A stretch of 64,000 nt of DNA from Maricaulis sp947259345 (GCA_965217205.1 OZ244254.1:1736001-1800000); one strand, 5' to 3'; positions 16,579 through 25,356 are shown, counted from the stretch's first letter. Notes: generated by a model not told the origin, from the letters alone. Numbers and translations: made by a program.

Positions 16579-18066
16579 ATGAAAGCTTTTTCATTTCCCC
16601 GACCCGACTGGCGCGGTGCCATGATCGGTCTCTCCCTCACCATGGCGGGGCTGATCGCCCTGCCCGCCGTAAGCGCACAGGCAAAAGCGCAGGCACAGAG
16701 CCAGACCCTCCCCGCACCCGAGGATCGCGAGGCTGCCAGCGCGCGGCTCATCGAGGCCATGGACGCGCTTGAGGCGGCCGGCTTCACCGGCATTGCCGGA
16801 ATGTCGCTGGAAGGCGAAACCCTCCTCATGCGCGGGGCCGGCGCGGCCGACCCGGCCAGTGGTCGTCCATACGGACCGGCGACGCAGGTTGATACGGGCT
16901 CCATCACCAAGAGCTTCACCGGCATGCTGGCCGCCCGGATGATCAGCGACGGCGACCTCTCCGCCGATCTGCGTCTGGATGAAGTGTTCGAGCATGTCCC
17001 CGCCGACAAGGCCGGTATCACCCTGCACCAGATGCTGACCCATTCTGCCGGCTTTCCCGGCGCGGTTGGCGATGATCTGGCGGAGGAGGGCTTCGACACC
17101 TTCCTCGCCAATGCCTTTGCGGCCGAGCTCCGCTTTGAACCGGGCACCGGATATCATTATTCCAATGTCGGCTTCTCCCTCGCCGCGGCGATGATCGAAC
17201 GCGCCGGAGGCGACAGTTTCGAGGCCTTGCTGCGCCAGCAGCTCGCGCCGGCCGGAATGACGGATACGGGCTATATGGCGGTTTTCGATCCGGCGCGGTC
17301 TGTCCATCTGGAGGACGGACGCGATGTCTCGGACGCCTCCTGGGGCGGGCATGCGCCGAACTGGAATCTGATCGGCAATGGCGGCCTCGTCTCGACGGCG
17401 CAGGACATGCTGGCCTGGCGGGCGGCCTGGTCGTCGGGTGAACTGATCTCCGACGCGGCGCGCGATCTCGCCCAGTCTCCCCACCAGAATGAGGGCGGCG
17501 GAAGCTTTTACGGCTATGGCCAGGTGGTGGAGCAGGATCCGCGTCTGGGTCGGATCTACTGGCATAATGGCGGCAATCCGCATTTCAACGCGCATTGGCG
17601 CGAGCTGGCGGATCACGGCCTGGTCCTCTTTGTGGCGACCGATCAGCGCCGCCTGAATGCCGACCGCGTGGTCGATGTGCTGACCGCCGCCTGGTTCGAC
17701 CAACCCTGGCGCGTCGACCCGGCCCCGCTCGCCTCAGACGCGCCGGTCGACCTGCCGGACACACCAGCCGGTCAGCTGGTGGCGGAGTTCATGACCGCGC
17801 TGGCGGGTGATGCCGCGGCACACCAGGCCTTCATCGAAGCGCGCTTCACGCCGGACATGCTGGCCTTCGCCGAGATGGACCAGCACCTGGCCATGTTTGC
17901 GCAATTGGCGGCGGATTTCGGTGGACAGGACGTGCTCGGCTTAGACGCCGGCGCGCATCATGTCCGCTTCACGGTTCATGCGCCGGCCATGGGCGACGTG
18001 ATCCCGATCCAGTTCGACACGACCGGTGACGATGCGTTGCAAATCGCCGGTCTGCAGATCGGCTAG
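16579..18066 (+). CDS. Serine hydrolase, class C beta-lactamase / PBP-like, exported
   Basis: A 495-residue protein with a signal peptide (MIGLSLTMAGLIALPAVSAQA) and a beta-lactamase-like domain. The catalytic S-x-x-K is GSITKSFTG (S108, K111), the second motif Y-x-N is HYSN (Y194, N196), and a third-motif candidate HNG sits in WHNGGNPHFN. A C-terminal region of about 130 residues follows the hydrolase domain. The family includes D,D-peptidases, esterases and beta-lactamases; sequence alone does not tell which. The divergent membrane regulator at 16489 probably controls it. The ATG at 16579 is favoured by the signal peptide and an upstream GGAG. A strong hairpin follows the stop. Confidence 0.85.
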   Translation: MKAFSFPRPDWRGAMIGLSLTMAGLIALPAVSAQAKAQAQSQTLPAPEDREAASARLIEAMDALEAAGFTGIAGMSLEGETLLMRGAGAADPASGRPYGPATQVDTGSITKSFTGMLAARMISDGDLSADLRLDEVFEHVPADKAGITLHQMLTHSAGFPGAVGDDLAEEGFDTFLANAFAAELRFEPGTGYHYSNVGFSLAAAMIERAGGDSFEALLRQQLAPAGMTDTGYMAVFDPARSVHLEDGRDVSDASWGGHAPNWNLIGNGGLVSTAQDMLAWRAAWSSGELISDAARDLAQSPHQNEGGGSFYGYGQVVEQDPRLGRIYWHNGGNPHFNAHWRELADHGLVLFVATDQRRLNADRVVDVLTAAWFDQPWRVDPAPLASDAPVDLPDTPAGQLVAEFMTALAGDAAAHQAFIEARFTPDMLAFAEMDQHLAMFAQLAADFGGQDVLGLDAGAHHVRFTVHAPAMGDVIPIQFDTTGDDALQIAGLQIG

Positions 18067-18070
18067 GCGG

Positions 18071-18101
18071 CAGGCCCCGACCGGCATGCGGTCGGGGCCT
18101 G
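18071..18101. terminator. Bidirectional terminator hairpin
   Basis: CAGGCCCCGACC and GGTCGGGGCCTG form a perfect 12-bp stem with a seven-base loop. It lies exactly between the stops of the converging serine hydrolase and EF-hand genes. Confidence 0.75.
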
Positions 18102-18105
18102 ATCC

Positions 18106-18711
18106 CTAATTGGCGCTGTAGGTCATGAATTCGGCGCGGGTGACACGGCCATCACGATCCGCGTCGATCTCGTTGAAGACGGCGGTCACACTGGTCACGG
18201 CGGTCTCCTCGGCATCGGCGATGACCCGGTTGAGGAAGTCCGGCGACGCCACGCCGGCCTGGGCATTCATGCCGAGATCGGCAAGCGCGGTCTGGACCGA
18301 GCCGGTGACTTCGGCGCGCAACTCCGGTCCGAGTTGCCCATCCGGGGTGAGACCCGCTTCGACGAAGAGTTCAGCGAGATCAAAATCATTGCTGTTATCG
18401 CGATCGACCGACGCGAAATTGGCTTCCGGATCATCCCGATCGGCGCCGGCCGGCGTGGTGGTCTGCAGGCTCGAGACGACAGCGACCGCGGTCACGAGGG
18501 CGAGAAAACTGGCAGGCATGGTGTACTCCTTGAAATTGACAGAGGGGAGCACCCGGCGTTGACGGCGTGAACCGGAATAGGTCTCGACATAGGCGCGAAG
18601 CACTTCGCTGGCCGTCACGCCCTGCGATTGGCACGCCTCCATGAAATCCTGCTTGGTGCGATGACCAATCCGGATCTCCAGGAACTCGCTCTGCTTTTCA
18701 CGCCGTCTCAT
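18106..18711 (-). CDS. RHH-like N-terminus, membrane segment and two EF-hands in one frame
   Basis: A 201-residue frame in three parts. Residues 8-45 (EFLEIRIGHRTKQDFMEACQ, then VTASEVLRAYVE) look like a ribbon-helix-helix DNA-binding or antitoxin-like domain. Residues 65-85 are hydrophobic and read as a signal anchor or signal peptide. The rest contains two canonical EF-hand loops: D103-x-D105-x-S107-x-D109-x-D111-x-x-E114 and DADRDGRVTRAE near the C-terminus. A second possible start, ATG at 18519 (Met65), has a perfect AAGGAG six bases upstream and would give a secreted calcium-binding protein alone. The 18711 start has only a weak site. Both products may be made. Function is unknown. Confidence 0.78.
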   Translation of the reverse strand: MRRREKQSEFLEIRIGHRTKQDFMEACQSQGVTASEVLRAYVETYSGSRRQRRVLPSVNFKEYTMPASFLALVTAVAVVSSLQTTTPAGADRDDPEANFASVDRDNSNDFDLAELFVEAGLTPDGQLGPELRAEVTGSVQTALADLGMNAQAGVASPDFLNRVIADAEETAVTSVTAVFNEIDADRDGRVTRAEFMTYSAN

Positions 18712-18985
18712 GTCGTTTCCGACCCGCCAGGCGGGCCGACCCTTGTTTCACACTGACATCCGAGTGCGACCCGATCTGGCCACACACTGCCTGCCAAGAA
18801 GAACCGAATTGCCGTCCTGACGCACGCATTTTAGCGTCCGGACATTGATTTCATTGGTGAAACTTTGGTCACCTTCCGATCTTGCGCGCAGAAATCGCAG
18901 CCGGTTCGTCACAAATCCTTGCCTTGTCGCCGCGCCCCTGCCTGACTACCGCGGATTGGTCGGTGCTGCCTTTTCGGGGATTTCC

Positions 18986-20278
18986 ATGCTGTCACGCCTG
19001 CTCGTTCTCACCTGTCTGACCGCCCTGGTCGCGGCCTGCTCGCATCTGCCCGGCCGCACCGCGCCGGACGCCGATCCCACGGATGCCGGCCCGCCCGTCG
19101 TGATCATGGTCGGGCTGGATGGTCTGCGCTTTGACGCCATCGACCGCCATGCTGCCCCCAATCTGCGCGCCCTCGCTGCCCGCGGCACACGGCCGGAGCG
19201 CATGCATCCGGTCATGCCGACCAAGACTTTCGTCAATTTCTACACCCTGGCGACCGGCCTCTACCCGGAGCATCACGGCATGGTCTCCAACTCGCCCTAT
19301 GACCGGCGCTTGGACGAGGTCTTCTCCAATTCGGGCGGCAGCCCGCAGGACCCGCGCTGGTGGGGTGGCGAACCGATCTGGATCACGGCAGAGCAGCAGG
19401 GCCTGCGCTCGCACATCATGTTCTGGCTGGGATCGGAAGTGGAGATCGACGGCACCCGCCCGACGGTCTGGCACCCCTATGATCATGACCGGCCCTATGA
19501 GGAGCGCGTCGCGGAAGTCCTGTCCTGGTTCGACGCGCCCATCGCCGAACAGCCACGCTTTGCCGCCTTCTACATGGATCATGTCGACACGGTGGAACAT
19601 CGCGGCGGCGTGGAAACCGAGGCCGAGGGCGAGGCCGTGGCCCGGGTCGATGCACTGGTCGGCGAACTGGTCGCCGGGCTCGAGGCGCGCGGCGTCATGG
19701 ACCGGGCGACCCTGATCATCGTCTCCGATCATGGCATGGTGAATGTCTCCACCGAGCGCACGATCGCGGTCGATGCCTATGCCGATCTGGACGGGCTTTT
19801 CATCGAGGAATTCGCCGGCCAGTACGGCGCCGGCCTGGAGCCCTTCCTGATGGCCTATGGCGATGAGGCGGCTGTCGAGCGCGTTTATGCCGAACTCACT
19901 GACGCCCACCCGCTCATGACCGCCTATCGCCTAGAGGACATGCCGGAGACCTGGCATTTCGATCACCCCGATCGCGGTCCGGACCTCTTCATCCTGGCCG
20001 ATCCGGGCTGGCAGCTGACCGCTTCGGAGACCGATCTGTCCAATCCCTATCTTGCCGGACTGATGGCCACCCATGGCTATGACAATCGCGCCGACGAGAT
20101 GGGCGCGACCTTTATCGGCGTCGGTCCGATCTTTCCCGAAGGCAGCCGCCCGGCCGCCTTCGAGAACGTCAATGTCTATGGCCTGATCGCCTGCGCGCTG
20201 GACCTCGAGCCGGCCGAGACCGATGGTCGCGCGGCAGAGGTTGAACGCATCACGGGCGGACGCTGCCCGGCGGAATGA
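18986..20278 (+). CDS. Ectonucleotide pyrophosphatase/phosphodiesterase family lipoprotein
   Basis: A 430-residue alkaline-phosphatase-superfamily enzyme of the NPP type, with a lipoprotein signal (LTCLTALVAAC). Metal and nucleophile motifs are visible in order: VGLDGLRFD (first zinc aspartate), MPTKTFVNFYTLATGLYPEH (threonine nucleophile), MDHVDTVEH, VSDHGM and, near the C-terminus, MATHGYDN. NPPs cleave nucleotide or lipid phosphodiesters outside the cytoplasm using two zinc ions. The ATG at 18986 is chosen because it starts the signal peptide; the open frame upstream from 18845 is not protein-like. The Kelch gene follows 11 bases after the stop, so the two probably form an operon. Confidence 0.9.
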   Translation: MLSRLLVLTCLTALVAACSHLPGRTAPDADPTDAGPPVVIMVGLDGLRFDAIDRHAAPNLRALAARGTRPERMHPVMPTKTFVNFYTLATGLYPEHHGMVSNSPYDRRLDEVFSNSGGSPQDPRWWGGEPIWITAEQQGLRSHIMFWLGSEVEIDGTRPTVWHPYDHDRPYEERVAEVLSWFDAPIAEQPRFAAFYMDHVDTVEHRGGVETEAEGEAVARVDALVGELVAGLEARGVMDRATLIIVSDHGMVNVSTERTIAVDAYADLDGLFIEEFAGQYGAGLEPFLMAYGDEAAVERVYAELTDAHPLMTAYRLEDMPETWHFDHPDRGPDLFILADPGWQLTASETDLSNPYLAGLMATHGYDNRADEMGATFIGVGPIFPEGSRPAAFENVNVYGLIACALDLEPAETDGRAAEVERITGGRCPAE

Positions 20279-20289
20279 GGGAGAGACAC

Positions 20290-21321
20290 ATGTCCGGCAT
20301 GAACAGACGCCTTGTCCTGGGCGGGCTCGCCGCCTGCAGCCTGCCCATGCCAGCCTGGGCCGCGCGCCAGCCGGGCAATGCCGCCTGGCAGGCCATGGCC
20401 GCCCTCCCCCGCCGCGTGCAGGAAATCTATCCGACCGTGCTGGATGGACGTCTCTATCTCGCCGGTGGACTGGAAGCGCGCAACGGCCCGAATGTCGACA
20501 GCATCTCCGACCAGCTCTTCATCCAGTCGGATCCGGCCAACCCCGACTCTCCGTGGGAAACCCGCGCCCCGCTTCCCGAACCCCGCCACCATCCCAATCT
20601 CGTCGGCCATGAGGGCTACGTTTACGGGATTGGCGGTTTCCGGGCCGGCGATGGCGGTATCTGGGAGATGATTGCGAACAACACACGCTATGAGCTTGCC
20701 AGCGACGAATGGGTCGAAATGACGCCCATGCCCGTGCCGTATGCGGAGACCTGCGCGGTGTCGATGGGCGGTTTGATCCACGTCGCGACGGGCCGCCAGC
20801 CCAATGGCGCGAGCAACGCCAACTGGCCCGATCACGGCGATCGCGGCGAGCATTTCGCCTACGATCCACAAACCAACAGCTGGACCCGTCACGCACCCAA
20901 TCCCAATGCCCGCAACTCGGCTGCCGGTGCGGTCCTGAACGGGCTATTCCATGTCGTCGGCGGTCGCCGGGTCAATGCGGGCAATGAGACCCATCACGAA
21001 GCCTATGATCCCGCCACGGACCGCTGGGAGACACGCGCGCCCCTGCCCCAGGGTCAGGGCGGGCTGGCAGCAGCTGTGGTCGGTGGCAAGCTCTATGCCT
21101 TTGGCGGCGAGTATTTCGACAATGGCGGCGGCGTTTATCGGCAGGTCTGGATCTATGACCCCGAGACCGACCGCTGGGATGCCGGCCCGGACATGCTGAC
21201 CCCACGCCATGGTCTGGGCGGCGTCAGCCTGGGTGGCGCAATCTACGCTATTGGCGGAGCATCGAGCGCCAGCGGGCAAGATACCACCAATCTCGTGGAA
21301 CGCCTTGTCCTGCAATCCTAA
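20290..21321 (+). CDS. Exported Kelch-repeat beta-propeller protein
   Basis: A 343-residue protein with about five or six Kelch repeats (for example YPTVLDGRLYLAGG, LVGHEGYVYGIGGF, AVSMGGLIHVATG, VVGGKLYAFGGEY and VSLGGAIYAIGG), which would close a beta-propeller. The N-terminus MNRRLVLGGLAACSLPMPAWA carries an RRxxL twin-arginine-like motif and an AWA cleavage site, so export may use the Tat system encoded later in this window. Start: the ATG at 20290 follows GAGGGAGA; an ATG at 20275 overlaps the previous stop. It lies directly behind the phosphodiesterase gene. The ligand or enzyme activity is unknown. Its stop overlaps the stop of the DUF2269 gene by three bases. Confidence 0.85.
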   Translation: MSGMNRRLVLGGLAACSLPMPAWAARQPGNAAWQAMAALPRRVQEIYPTVLDGRLYLAGGLEARNGPNVDSISDQLFIQSDPANPDSPWETRAPLPEPRHHPNLVGHEGYVYGIGGFRAGDGGIWEMIANNTRYELASDEWVEMTPMPVPYAETCAVSMGGLIHVATGRQPNGASNANWPDHGDRGEHFAYDPQTNSWTRHAPNPNARNSAAGAVLNGLFHVVGGRRVNAGNETHHEAYDPATDRWETRAPLPQGQGGLAAAVVGGKLYAFGGEYFDNGGGVYRQVWIYDPETDRWDAGPDMLTPRHGLGGVSLGGAIYAIGGASSASGQDTTNLVERLVLQS

Positions 21322-21779
21322 CCCGGCTTGGTGATCATCAGCCAGAGAATGGCAATCAGCGCCGCAAAGGCCGGCCAGCCAAGGGCGAACCAGATCCGCA
21401 TCAGCCGGTGCACATCGGCCGGGATGTCAGGACCGGTAGTCTCGGCGAGGCGGCGCTTGACCCGCACCTGGATCCACACCACCGGTAGCCAACAGGCGCC
21501 GATAAAGAGATAAAGCGCAACACTCGCCACCAGCCAGGGCGAGGTGAGCGACCAGCCCGCCACATGCGCCAGAGCCAGACCGGAGATCGGCTGCAAGATC
21601 ACCGCGCTGGCCGTGAAGACCCAGTCCGCCAGAACGACATGGCGCGCCACCAGCGCAAAGCCGGCGCGCTCGCCGCTGCGCCAGGCCATCAGCATGAAGA
21701 AGGCAATCGCCGCGCCCGATCCAAACAGGACCGCCGCGCCCAGAATGTGGATCAGCCGAAGGATCGGGTAGAGCTCCAT
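21318..21779 (-). CDS. DUF2269 family integral membrane protein
   Basis: A 153-residue protein with four predicted membrane helices, starting MELYPILRLIHILGAAVLFG, a hallmark of the DUF2269 family. Conserved features include the early histidine in RLIHILGA and the basic loop WIQVRVKRRLAE. No biochemical role is established for the family. Its ATG shares one base with the stop of the upstream epimerase-DoxX gene (TGATG), so the two are translationally coupled and may act together at the membrane. Confidence 0.82.
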   Translation of the reverse strand: MELYPILRLIHILGAAVLFGSGAAIAFFMLMAWRSGERAGFALVARHVVLADWVFTASAVILQPISGLALAHVAGWSLTSPWLVASVALYLFIGACWLPVVWIQVRVKRRLAETTGPDIPADVHRLMRIWFALGWPAFAALIAILWLMITKPG

Positions 21780-23074
21780 CAGCGTTCATCCTCGGTGGCA
21801 GCAATCATCAGCGCCAGTGCCATCATCGGGAAGACTTTGAGGATCGGTCCCAGCGCGTCGGCCCAGAGCTGCGGCAGGGTCAGGCTCAGTGCCGCGATAT
21901 AGCCGAATGTGCCCAGGATCATGATCGCCGCGACCCAGCGCACCCGCCACTTGGCGAGCATGGCCGTGCCAAGCGCGATGTCAAAGAGCGAGCCGAACCA
22001 CAGGACCGGCGGCCGGGCCGCTTCGGAGAAGCCGCCCTCCGCCAGCACCGAATAGGCATGATCCTTGGCGATCGTCAGCGCCAGCACACCGGTCATCAGC
22101 CAGTAGAGGCCCAGCATCCAGCGCGCTAGCGGCCGGGCAAAGCCGAGACGGGCGTGCCAGCGATCTTGCAGACCAGCCGGGTTGGCCGCGAGCCAGTCAT
22201 GAAAACCGCGCGGCTTTGCCCCGGTCGCCGCCCGCCATTCGGACGGATCCCCCTCGACGTCGAAGTCGAGTTGTTTGAGCGCATTGCTCCGCATCGATGT
22301 GCGTACACCCAGCCAGCCCAGAAGGTCTCCGATCCAGAAAGCCGGACGGGCCAGCCAGCGTGGAACCGGCAGGATGCGAGTCTCGCCAAACCCCAGCCAG
22401 CGGCGATAGCCGCGCACCGTCTCGGCCAGGCTGACCCGTTCCGGTCCGGCCAGATCAAAACTCTGGCGACTGGCAGCTTCGGGACGAAGGAGGTCTTCCA
22501 CAGCGGCGCACAGATCATCCATGCCGATGGGACGAAAGACCTGCTCCCCGCCCACTACCGGCGTCACGAAGGGCAGACCACACAGGCTGCGCACCAGGGC
22601 GGTGCCGCCATAGACATTGCGGGCGATGACCAAGGAGGGGCGCAGGATCAGCCAGTCCAGGTCGCGCGCCTTCAGCGCTGCCTCTCCAACCAGCTTGTCG
22701 CGGGCATAGTCGGAGCCCGCCGCCTCGGTGACGCCCACGGCGGAGATGTGCAGGACGCGGCGAACACTGGCGGTTTCGCAGGCCTCGAACAGGGCGGCAG
22801 GCCCGTCGACATGCGCCTTGCGGCTGTCATCCCCGAGCCCGTCCTGCAACACCCCGACGCAATTGATGACGGCGTCCACGCCCTCAAGGCGCGGCTGCCA
22901 GTCTTCCACCCTGTCGCGGCGAAAATCACAGCCGACCCAGTCGAGTCCTGGCGCCCGCTTGCGAGCCGCCTCGACCCCGCGGGCGGCGGCACGGACTTTA
23001 TGGCCGGCTGCCATCAGAGAGGCCGCGATGTGGGAGCCGATAAAGCCCGATGCTCCGGTGATCAAAACCCGCAT
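21779..23074 (-). CDS. NAD(P)-binding SDR/epimerase fused to a C-terminal DoxX-like membrane domain
   Basis: A 431-residue fusion. Residues 1-280 are an atypical extended SDR with GASGFIGSHIAASLMAAG as the nucleotide-binding loop, VINCVGVLQDG, and YARDKLVGE where the active-site Tyr-Lys pair would sit. Residues about 300-425 contain four hydrophobic segments (LGLYWLMTGVLALTIA and IALGTAMLAKWRVRW among them) resembling DoxX-like proteins. Fusions of this type occur elsewhere and resemble quinone- or NDUFA9-related proteins. The redox substrate is unknown. It is coupled to the DUF2269 gene downstream. Confidence 0.85.
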   Translation of the reverse strand: MRVLITGASGFIGSHIAASLMAAGHKVRAAARGVEAARKRAPGLDWVGCDFRRDRVEDWQPRLEGVDAVINCVGVLQDGLGDDSRKAHVDGPAALFEACETASVRRVLHISAVGVTEAAGSDYARDKLVGEAALKARDLDWLILRPSLVIARNVYGGTALVRSLCGLPFVTPVVGGEQVFRPIGMDDLCAAVEDLLRPEAASRQSFDLAGPERVSLAETVRGYRRWLGFGETRILPVPRWLARPAFWIGDLLGWLGVRTSMRSNALKQLDFDVEGDPSEWRAATGAKPRGFHDWLAANPAGLQDRWHARLGFARPLARWMLGLYWLMTGVLALTIAKDHAYSVLAEGGFSEAARPPVLWFGSLFDIALGTAMLAKWRVRWVAAIMILGTFGYIAALSLTLPQLWADALGPILKVFPMMALALMIAATEDER

Positions 23075-23092
23075 TCATTCCCCCAAATGCGA

Positions 23093-23118
23093 ACGCGCGG
23101 CCAGTTTAGACCGCGCGT
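23093..23118. terminator. Hairpin between the M56-ankyrin gene and the epimerase gene
   Basis: ACGCGCGG (23093-23100) pairs with CCGCGCGT (23111-23118) around a ten-base loop. It is 57 bases past the M56-ankyrin stop on the minus strand and upstream of the next gene's start. There is no U-run. Confidence 0.45.
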
Positions 23119-23174
23119 CCATCAAGGGAAGGGCAACCGCAGCTCGCGGCATGGCAAGATCAGGTCAGCGCGGC

Positions 23175-24890
23175 TCAGCGCGTGGGTTCACGATGCTCGG
23201 CGCCACGGCTCTCCAGCCAATTGACAATATCGGTGTGACCGATGCGACGGGCCTCGCTGAGAGGGGAGCGGTAGATATCCTGACCATCGCGACTATGCGC
23301 CAACACCGTCAGGGAAAGATCCGCACCGGCGGCCGCGAGGCGCTGGATCACATCGAGATGTCCCTGCTGGGCCGCGCCCACCATCGGTGTCTCGTCGCCG
23401 AGCACATAGCTGTCCGGATTGGCGCCCGCGGCCAACAGCAGGTCGACCGTCTCGAGCCGGCCATGCATCGCCGCGGCGATGAGGGCGTTGCCATCGCCGG
23501 AGAAGGCGGTTTCGACATCCGCACCGTTCGAAAGCAGGAGCTGGACCAGGTCGTCGCGTCCACGCGCGGCAGCCGCGATCATCGGGCTGCCATCGCCTTC
23601 GACACCGAGGTCAGGGTCAGCGCCGGCGGCCAGCAAGGCCTCGGCCGTCTCGAAGCTGCCGGACCGCATGGCCGCGATCAGGGCGGTCCCGTCACCGCTG
23701 AAACGCACATCCGGATTGGCGCCGTCCGCGAGCAAGCCACGGACCCGGTTGAGCTGGCCCCGGCGGGCGGCCTGGAAGAGATGGGCGTCCAGATCGAAGC
23801 TGTCATCGAGCCTGCGGGCGGGCGCGGACGCGGCAATGGTGGCGGTGGCGACAGCATGGCCTTCAAGCGCGCGGGCTTCACCGAATTGCGGCGTGAAGAC
23901 CAGCGCGGTCACAGCCAGACCCGGCAGGAGGAGGGAGAAGCGCATGGGAGTATCCTTTCTTTCGAGAGTATCGGGGGCGGTCAGGCAGCCGACGCGGTCG
24001 GCGAGGCTGGACCGTGTGGGCGTCGCGGCGAGGGCAAGCGAGGGCGTCCGGGTGCGGGCTTCGGCTGCATCCAGCAAGGCCAGGGCGAGCGCTCTCGGCG
24101 CCTGCGTGATGCGGGCGGCGTCGCGATCGCACAGACTTTCCCGCGCAGCTTCCAGACGCGTCATCAGCGGGCGCAGGGGCAGGACCCACCAGAACAGGAC
24201 TTCGAGGCAACGCAGGACAAGGACGGTCCAGGCATCGCCGCGGCGGGCATGAGCGATCTCATGCTCGAGCACGGGACGGGCGGCCTCGTCGAAACGAAAC
24301 CCGCGAGGCAGGAGGATTTGCGGGCGCCAGTAGCCGGCCAGCAGAGGTGTCGACACAGCATCACTTTCCGCCATCGGCAGCGTGGCCGACAAGCGAAAGC
24401 CGGGTGGGCATGGCAGCCGCGCGGACCGAGTACGAAGCTGTTGAAGCGCCAGGAAATCGCGCAGGAGACGCAGGGCAAAGGCGAGGCTTCCCATTACCCA
24501 GATCACGGGCAAGGCAAAGCGAAGCGCGGCCAGGCCGCTCGCCATCGCGGTTGCCAGGAAGCCTGACTTCGGTACGGAAGCTTCGGCCGCTGCCTCATCG
24601 AGCGCCGCATCCTGTCGCTCGACCTCGACCATGTCCGGACCCGTGCCAGACAGCACGGTCGCCGCAGCGGGGTCAGCCGGGTTCGTCATTTCGGGCGGCG
24701 GGATCGGAGCCGCACGCAAGGCGAGGACAAACACCAGAGGCAGAACCAGAATCGCCGCCAAGGCGAGATCATGACGCTCTCGTACAAGATGCGACGGGGC
24801 GAAGCGGTGGAAACCGGCTACCAGCGCCACCAGGAGCGCTGCAGCCATGAAGACAGCCAGACCAGCGAGCAGGATTGGGGTGACCGGCAT
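23175..24890 (-). CDS. M56 (BlaR1/MecR1-like) membrane metalloprotease fused to ankyrin repeats
   Basis: A 571-residue protein. Three membrane segments (about 5-26, 42-60 and 122-142) precede the M56 protease domain with LEHEIAHARRGD (H210, E211, H214) and the downstream ESLCDRDAAR acidic site. A fourth hydrophobic segment (about 317-335) follows, then five ankyrin repeats (about 365-560, such as GADPDLGVEGDGSPMIAAAA). In BlaR1/MecR1 this outer position holds a penicillin-binding sensor; here it is ankyrin. An internal ATG at 23945 begins a signal-peptide-like sequence and has AAAGGA upstream, so a free exported ankyrin protein may also be made. Its start overlaps the BlaI-type repressor stop (TAATG). 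Proteolytic relief of BlaI is expected by family. Confidence 0.9.
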   Translation of the reverse strand: MPVTPILLAGLAVFMAAALLVALVAGFHRFAPSHLVRERHDLALAAILVLPLVFVLALRAAPIPPPEMTNPADPAAATVLSGTGPDMVEVERQDAALDEAAAEASVPKSGFLATAMASGLAALRFALPVIWVMGSLAFALRLLRDFLALQQLRTRSARLPCPPGFRLSATLPMAESDAVSTPLLAGYWRPQILLPRGFRFDEAARPVLEHEIAHARRGDAWTVLVLRCLEVLFWWVLPLRPLMTRLEAARESLCDRDAARITQAPRALALALLDAAEARTRTPSLALAATPTRSSLADRVGCLTAPDTLERKDTPMRFSLLLPGLAVTALVFTPQFGEARALEGHAVATATIAASAPARRLDDSFDLDAHLFQAARRGQLNRVRGLLADGANPDVRFSGDGTALIAAMRSGSFETAEALLAAGADPDLGVEGDGSPMIAAAARGRDDLVQLLLSNGADVETAFSGDGNALIAAAMHGRLETVDLLLAAGANPDSYVLGDETPMVGAAQQGHLDVIQRLAAAGADLSLTVLAHSRDGQDIYRSPLSEARRIGHTDIVNWLESRGAEHREPTR

Positions 24891-25288
24891 TATTCGCCCT
24901 CCCCGTCCGTCTGCCCGGAGCGCAGGACTTCGGCCCGCAGCGCTTCAATATCGTCAAGGGTGAGCTTTTCCTCGCGCACCAGGTGCTGGGCGAGGCTCTG
25001 GGTCGAACCGCCGAAAAGCGACCGGACCAAAGAGCCGAGCGCCTGGCTGCGGGCGCCGTCTCGGCTTAGCAAGGCCGTGTAGATATGCGCCCGGCCCGCC
25101 TTGCGAAAACCGACATAGCCCTTGTCCGTCATGATGCGGATAGTGGTCAGGACCGTGGTGTAGGCGAGGCCATGGTCTGCGCTGAGCGCATCGGTGATTT
25201 CGCGCACACTGGCCTCACCGCGATCCCACAGGACGGCAATGATGCGCTGTTCGGCTTCGGTGAGTTGCGGTGAGGCGGAGCGGGCCAT
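24890..25288 (-). CDS. BlaI/MecI family transcriptional repressor
   Basis: A 132-residue repressor. The winged helix spans about residues 8-75 (LTEAEQRIIAVLWDRGEASV, then YTTVLTTIRIMTDKGYV), with the C-terminal dimerisation helices in DDIEALRAEVL. BlaI proteins bind dyads in their own promoter and are cleaved when a partner M56 protease is activated; that partner is encoded immediately downstream and overlaps by one base. ATG 25288 has AGGA eight bases upstream. The promoter region contains a matching dyad (25343-25356). Targets outside the operon are unknown; a beta-lactam link is not shown here. Confidence 0.92.
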   Translation of the reverse strand: MARSASPQLTEAEQRIIAVLWDRGEASVREITDALSADHGLAYTTVLTTIRIMTDKGYVGFRKAGRAHIYTALLSRDGARSQALGSLVRSLFGGSTQSLAQHLVREEKLTLDDIEALRAEVLRSGQTDGEGE

Positions 25289-25299
25289 CTACGAATTCC

Positions 25300-25356
25300 T
25301 TAGTTGATACGCCATGCCTCCCACAGGGCGGCTGGGCGTTCAACTAACAAATTAGT
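25300..25356. promoter_or_regulatory. Candidate BlaI operator region
   Basis: ACTAA-CAAA-TTAGT (25343-25356) is a compact perfect dyad. The extended half-site CAACTAA (25341-25347) is mirrored by TTAGTTG at 25300-25306, only 12-18 bases before the blaI-type start. BlaI-type operators are A/T-rich dyads of similar size, so autoregulation of the BlaI/M56 operon is plausible. Confidence 0.45.
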
